The notes beneath the pieces are model-generated. The model saw only the letters and a list, made by a program, of their open reading frames with translations. It was not told where the DNA came from and did no database searches. A program made the position numbers and the translations under genes. A stretch of 64,000 nucleotides of DNA from an uncultured Barnesiella sp. GTDB lineage: Bacteria; Bacteroidota; Bacteroidia; Bacteroidales; Barnesiellaceae. The stretch is taken from assembly GCA_944320995.1 (NCBI GenBank), contig CALUJQ010000001.1, positions 124,001 to 188,000 on the forward strand. Direction: 5' to 3'. Below, piece by piece: positions 61,079-64,000 of the stretch. The stretch's first letter is position 1. Every line of letters begins with the position of its first letter.

Positions 61079-62761
61079 TTACTCTTTATCTTTTACCCAA
61101 TTTCCCTTGTTGTCGATATAGCCCTGTTTCCCTTCTTTTTGGACGTTTGCCAATCCGTCGTTAAAGAAATAGGCATAGTCGTATATGCAGGGGATAATCA
61201 TATTTCCGTTTTTGTCGATAGATCCCCACTTCCCCTCTTGCTGGATACAGGCTAACCCTTTGTTGAAGTTCCATGCTTCATCGTATATGAATGGAATGAC
61301 TTCTACACCCTTTTTGTCGATAAATCCATATTTTTCTCCTCGCTGAACACAAGCTAATCCTTCTTCGAAAGAATAGGCATCGTCGTAAATACAGGGAACT
61401 ACCATTTCTCCCTTTTTATCGAGGAATCCATATTTTTCACCTTGTTTGACACACGCCAATCCTTCGTTGAAGGAATTGGCATCATCGTAAATACAGGGAA
61501 TTACCATTTCCCCCTTTTTGTCAATAAATCCCCATTTGCCTTGGTTCATGACGGCGGCCAATCCTTCGCAGAATCCATGATTTTTATCCCATATACACGG
61601 AGTGATTATTTCTCCTGTGCGGTCGATGAAGCCGAACTTTTCATTATTTTCGACTTCGATGGCCTCTTCGTCGATGCTATGGTTATAAATAAAATCCCAT
61701 ATGCAAGGAGAGATCTCTTTCCCCGAGAGGTCGATAAGACCCTGCTTCCCTCCTTTTTGGATTACTCCTGTCCCGTTTTCGGCATCATAGGTCATGTCGT
61801 ATAGAAAGGGGACTATCGCGAATCCGGTTTTGTCGATGAACCCCCATTTGTCGGCTTGGGCTGCGGAGGCTAACCCTTCGTGGAAATCCTCTGCTTCATC
61901 AAATTGGTAATCGATGAGTATCTCTCCCGTCGGGTTGTTGATATATCCCCATTTCCCATTTTTTTCATGAGGTGTGAAGGTACTGTCGGGTAGTTGGAGG
62001 AGGTATTTTCTCCGTTCTTCTTGTTTCTCCCTTTTTTGTTTTATGGGGGTCAGAACGACCGAATACCACTCTTCGGTATCTTTGGCGATGCGGAATTTTT
62101 TATCTTCAATACAGTCGGCCGGGTTTTCTGTGCTGACGAATCGCAGGCGATAGCTGCCTCCTCGCAGGGGAATGCGGCAAATCTCTCCCGATTGCACCGT
62201 ATCCCACTCTTCGCCATCGATATATATGTGGCAGGCTAAGTCGCTCTCTACTTTGAGTATGGCATCATCGTTGTCGGCTTGCTGGGGCAATTCTTTTTTT
62301 CGACAGGCCGGGGTGGAGTTGAGGAATCGGAGGAGCTTGTCATAGAAGGCGTCGAAATAATAGTTGTCGTGTTTGGGCCCGTTTTTCCTCCTTACGGCAA
62401 CGATGTCGTCGGGCAGGTTGTCGGGAAACTCGGTGAAGCCGTTGAGCATCACGGGAATGATGTTTTTCCCCTTTTCGAGGGCATAAGCCAATTCGATTCG
62501 CAACCAATCTTTGTTGCGGTCAACAGTCGGGTCTATGCTGCGGTCGAAAGCTCCGGCGTTGAGAATAAGGATAAAGTCGGTACACTGGTCGATGCGTTGC
62601 AACAGTTGGGTGTCGAAATCGCCAGAACGCAGGGTGTCGATGTCGAAACTCACCCGATAGCCGTCCCGTGTGAGCAGGTCGAAAATATGTTTGGCGGTTT
62701 CGAGTCCTCCGTTTCGCCGGTAACTGAGAAAGATGTCGTATGTCTCTTCGCCTCTTTTCAT
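61079..62761 (-). CDS. TIR-domain protein with PEGA-like linker and WG repeats
   Basis: This 560-residue protein has no signal peptide and probably acts in the cytoplasm. A TIR domain (about 7-145) starts YDIFLSYRRNGG. It carries DWLRIELAYALEKGKNIIPV, where Glu90 sits in the WxxxE position used for NAD cleavage in catalytic TIRs. A PEGA-like beta segment (about 165-240; CHIYIDGEEWDTV, LRGGSYRLRFV) and a short charged helix follow. About eight WG repeats plus a final partial one (about 280-560) come next. Typical repeat text is KWGFIDKKGEMVIPCIYDDA...GLACV, which should fold as a beta-propeller or solenoid. Bacterial TIRs are commonly immune effectors, so sensing by the repeats and NADase output is a reasonable hypothesis. 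No partner gene is adjacent. Confidence 0.85.
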   Translation of the reverse strand: MKRGEETYDIFLSYRRNGGLETAKHIFDLLTRDGYRVSFDIDTLRSGDFDTQLLQRIDQCTDFILILNAGAFDRSIDPTVDRNKDWLRIELAYALEKGKNIIPVMLNGFTEFPDNLPDDIVAVRRKNGPKHDNYYFDAFYDKLLRFLNSTPACRKKELPQQADNDDAILKVESDLACHIYIDGEEWDTVQSGEICRIPLRGGSYRLRFVSTENPADCIEDKKFRIAKDTEEWYSVVLTPIKQKREKQEERRKYLLQLPDSTFTPHEKNGKWGYINNPTGEILIDYQFDEAEDFHEGLASAAQADKWGFIDKTGFAIVPFLYDMTYDAENGTGVIQKGGKQGLIDLSGKEISPCIWDFIYNHSIDEEAIEVENNEKFGFIDRTGEIITPCIWDKNHGFCEGLAAVMNQGKWGFIDKKGEMVIPCIYDDANSFNEGLACVKQGEKYGFLDKKGEMVVPCIYDDAYSFEEGLACVQRGEKYGFIDKKGVEVIPFIYDEAWNFNKGLACIQQEGKWGSIDKNGNMIIPCIYDYAYFFNDGLANVQKEGKQGYIDNKGNWVKDKE

Positions 62762-63105
62762 GGTAATTTATCCCAATAGAATTATTCCTTATGCAAAGGT
62801 ATTCATTTTAATTGTTTAGGAAAATGAAACTTCTGTTTTTGGGAATAATATCGTGACTTCAAAACGAGTGTGGGGTTTATTTTAAAAATGAACCGAGAGG
62901 TGCTGCCGTTGGTGTCGGGCTTATTCACCCGGTTGCCGGCATCGCTCTTGGGCGTGCGGAAATTGCTGTTTTTAGACAATGCTTGTCTTTATTTTTTGGC
63001 TGGCTCTTCCCGGGGTGATGGTATTTTTTCAGTTCTTATTTCGGTGTGGCATTTGTGTTGTTCCGCCCGGATATAAAAGAATATGGATCTTGTGGATACT
63101 TTCAG
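62762..63105. other. 344-bp gap without a supported gene
   Basis: Short + strand frames (62870-63076 and 62979-63173) contain hydrophobic stretches such as FIFWLALPGVMVFFQFLF, but no start context or family. This could be a decayed membrane-protein gene. The TIR-WG promoter must lie here on the - strand, but no clean TAnnTTTG was identified. Confidence 0.3.
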
Positions 63106-63176
63106 AAAAATTACCGGCCAGATGCCCAACGAGCATCTGGCCGGTTTTTAGGCCTTGCTTTCCTGTCCGATAAAGG
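63106..63176. repeat. Direct repeat, copy 2 (about 70 bp), with a terminator hairpin
   Basis: This is the second copy of the unit at 60995. The stem CCGGCCAGATGC (63114-63125) pairs with GCATCTGGCCGG (63133-63144), loop CCAACGA, followed by TTTTTA on the + strand and TAATTTTTC on the - strand. TTTCCTGTCCGATA (63159-63172) matches copy 1 with one difference. It lies downstream of the metY-like gene and can terminate it. Confidence 0.75.
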
Positions 63177-63223
63177 GATATTCATGTCGAATACGAGCCG
63201 GGAATACCCCTCTTGTATCGGGA

Positions 63224-64000
63224 TTATACCTTTTCGAGAGCCTGCGAGAGGTCGTCGATGAGGTCGTCGATATGTTCGGTACCGATCGAGAGGCGCACGG
63301 TGCCGGGATAGATGGCTTGCTCCTCTTTCTGAGCGTCGGTAAGTTGGGCATGGGTGGTCGATGCCGGGTGAATGACCAGCGATTTTACGTCGGCCACGTT
63401 GGCCAGCAGGGAGAATATTTCGAGGTTGTCGATGAAGCGGTGAGCTTCGGCTTCACCCCCTTTGATGTCGAAGGTGAATATCGAGCCTGCTCCGTGGGGG
63501 AAATAGCGTTTGTAGAGGGCATGGTCGGGGTGGTCGGGCAAAGCCGGGTGGTTCACTCGCGCCACCTTGGGGTGATGGGCGAGGAAATCGACCACGCGCA
63601 GGGCATTCTCGACATGGCGTTCGACGCGTAGCGAGAGAGTTTCGAGCCCTTGCAACAGCAGGAAGGCGTTGAAGGGACTGATGGCGGCACCAGTGTCGCG
63701 CAGAATCACGGCCCGTATGCGGGTGACGTAGGCTGCTGGCCCGGCTACGTCGGTGAAGCGGGCTCCGTGGTAGCTGGGATCGGGTTCGCTCAGTTGGGGG
63801 AATTTACCTGAGGCAGCCCAGTCGAAACGTCCCGAGTCGATGATGACGCCACCCAATGAGGTGCCGTGGCCGCCGATGAATTTGGTGGCCGAGTGTACCA
63901 CGATGTCGGCCCCGTGTTCGATGGGGCGAATGAGGTAGGGCGTTCCGAAAGTGTTGTCGATGACGAGCGGAATGCGGTGGCGATGAGCTATTTCGGCTAC
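63224..64000 (-). CDS. metY: O-acetylhomoserine sulfhydrylase (MetY-like), C-terminal part; start outside window
   Basis: This is a PLP enzyme of the Cys/Met metabolism family that makes homocysteine from O-acetylhomoserine and sulfide. The last 258 codons are present, and the frame is still open at base 64000. The segment [35 protein letters not shown] contains the PLP-binding Lys in HSATKF. Later motifs are [24 protein letters not shown] and the family ending [22 protein letters not shown]...[16 protein letters not shown]. MetY (about 425 residues) is favoured over MetB/MetC (about 380-400) by PDPSYHG and the long loop after the lysine. It uses homoserine made by the nearby thrA product. 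Confidence 0.92.
   Translation of the reverse strand, partial: VAEIAHRHRIPLVIDNTFGTPYLIRPIEHGADIVVHSATKFIGGHGTSLGGVIIDSGRFDWAASGKFPQLSEPDPSYHGARFTDVAGPAAYVTRIRAVILRDTGAAISPFNAFLLLQGLETLSLRVERHVENALRVVDFLAHHPKVARVNHPALPDHPDHALYKRYFPHGAGSIFTFDIKGGEAEAHRFIDNLEIFSLLANVADVKSLVIHPASTTHAQLTDAQKEEQAIYPGTVRLSIGTEHIDDLIDDLSQALEKV

Noticed and set aside
61079..61990. Periodic DNA in the 3' half of the TIR gene as a possible CRISPR or tandem repeat array
   Set aside because: The period is a protein-coding WG repeat with diverged codons, without identical repeats or unique spacers.
62870..63173. Short hydrophobic + strand frames between the TIR-WG gene and repeat copy 2
   Set aside because: They overlap each other in different frames, lack start context and match no family; at most a decayed gene.

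Overview
The window looks like a chromosomal segment of a gut-type Bacteroidales bacterium. The evidence is two SusC/SusD outer-membrane glycan-uptake pairs, several proteins with type IX secretion (T9SS)-like C-terminal tails, promoters of the Bacteroidetes form (TTTG or TTG, then TAnnTTTG), weak Shine-Dalgarno sequences, and a fused aspartate kinase/homoserine dehydrogenase. The moderate G+C and T9SS tails would fit a Barnesiella- or Coprobacter-like genome, but that placement is an inference.

Layout. 1-4.5 kb: end of hisS, a calcium-type P-ATPase, a CAU-anticodon tRNA and a small membrane protein. 4.6-27.1 kb: a large polysaccharide utilisation locus (PUL). It has a DeoR-type regulator divergent from agaS, kbaZ-like, pfkB and kbaY-like genes (the galactosamine/tagatose route), followed by a secreted amidohydrolase, a GH36-like lipoprotein, SusC, SusD, two DUF4832-type lipoproteins around a SusE-position lipoprotein, a DMT-family transporter, and a large beta-helix/phosphoesterase protein with a T9SS tail. 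27.3-32.4 kb: an orphan membrane protein with two discoidin-like halves, and a golvesin/amidase-like exported protein. 33-34.3 kb: a GH109-like lipoprotein, which also acts on GalNAc. 34.4-37.7 kb: a TonB-dependent receptor downstream of a ZIP metal transporter. 37.9-39.4 kb: an ECF sigma factor with a one-TM protein and a small periplasmic protein. 39.5-43.8 kb: an exported subtilase, a PCMD-like protein and a lipoprotein with an internal duplication. 44-49.4 kb: a second SusC/D/E set with no enzymes. 49.6-51.7 kb: mntP, apbE and a DUF1648-like protein. 51.6-54 kb: an A+T-rich MBOAT/SGNH acyltransferase pair. 54.2-60.8 kb: ansA, then the threonine operon (thrA, an ApgM-like putative homoserine kinase, thrC). 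61-64 kb: a TIR-domain protein with WG repeats, then the C-terminal part of a MetY-like sulfhydrylase.

Functional picture. The first PUL reads as an outer-membrane to cytoplasm route for a galactosamine- or galactose-containing glycan: surface capture and cleavage, import, isomerisation/deamination by AgaS, phosphorylation by PfkB and aldol cleavage by the KbaY/KbaZ-like pair. The thr operon is preceded by a complete candidate attenuator: promoter, hairpin, a 17-residue leader peptide with four Thr codons, and a terminator whose 5' arm lies inside the leader reading frame. The TIR-WG gene is a candidate single-gene immune or NAD-cleaving effector. It lies between two copies of a roughly 70-bp intergenic unit about 2.1 kb apart, which suggests a cassette inserted at a terminator. 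No CRISPR array, integrase, transposase or rRNA was found.
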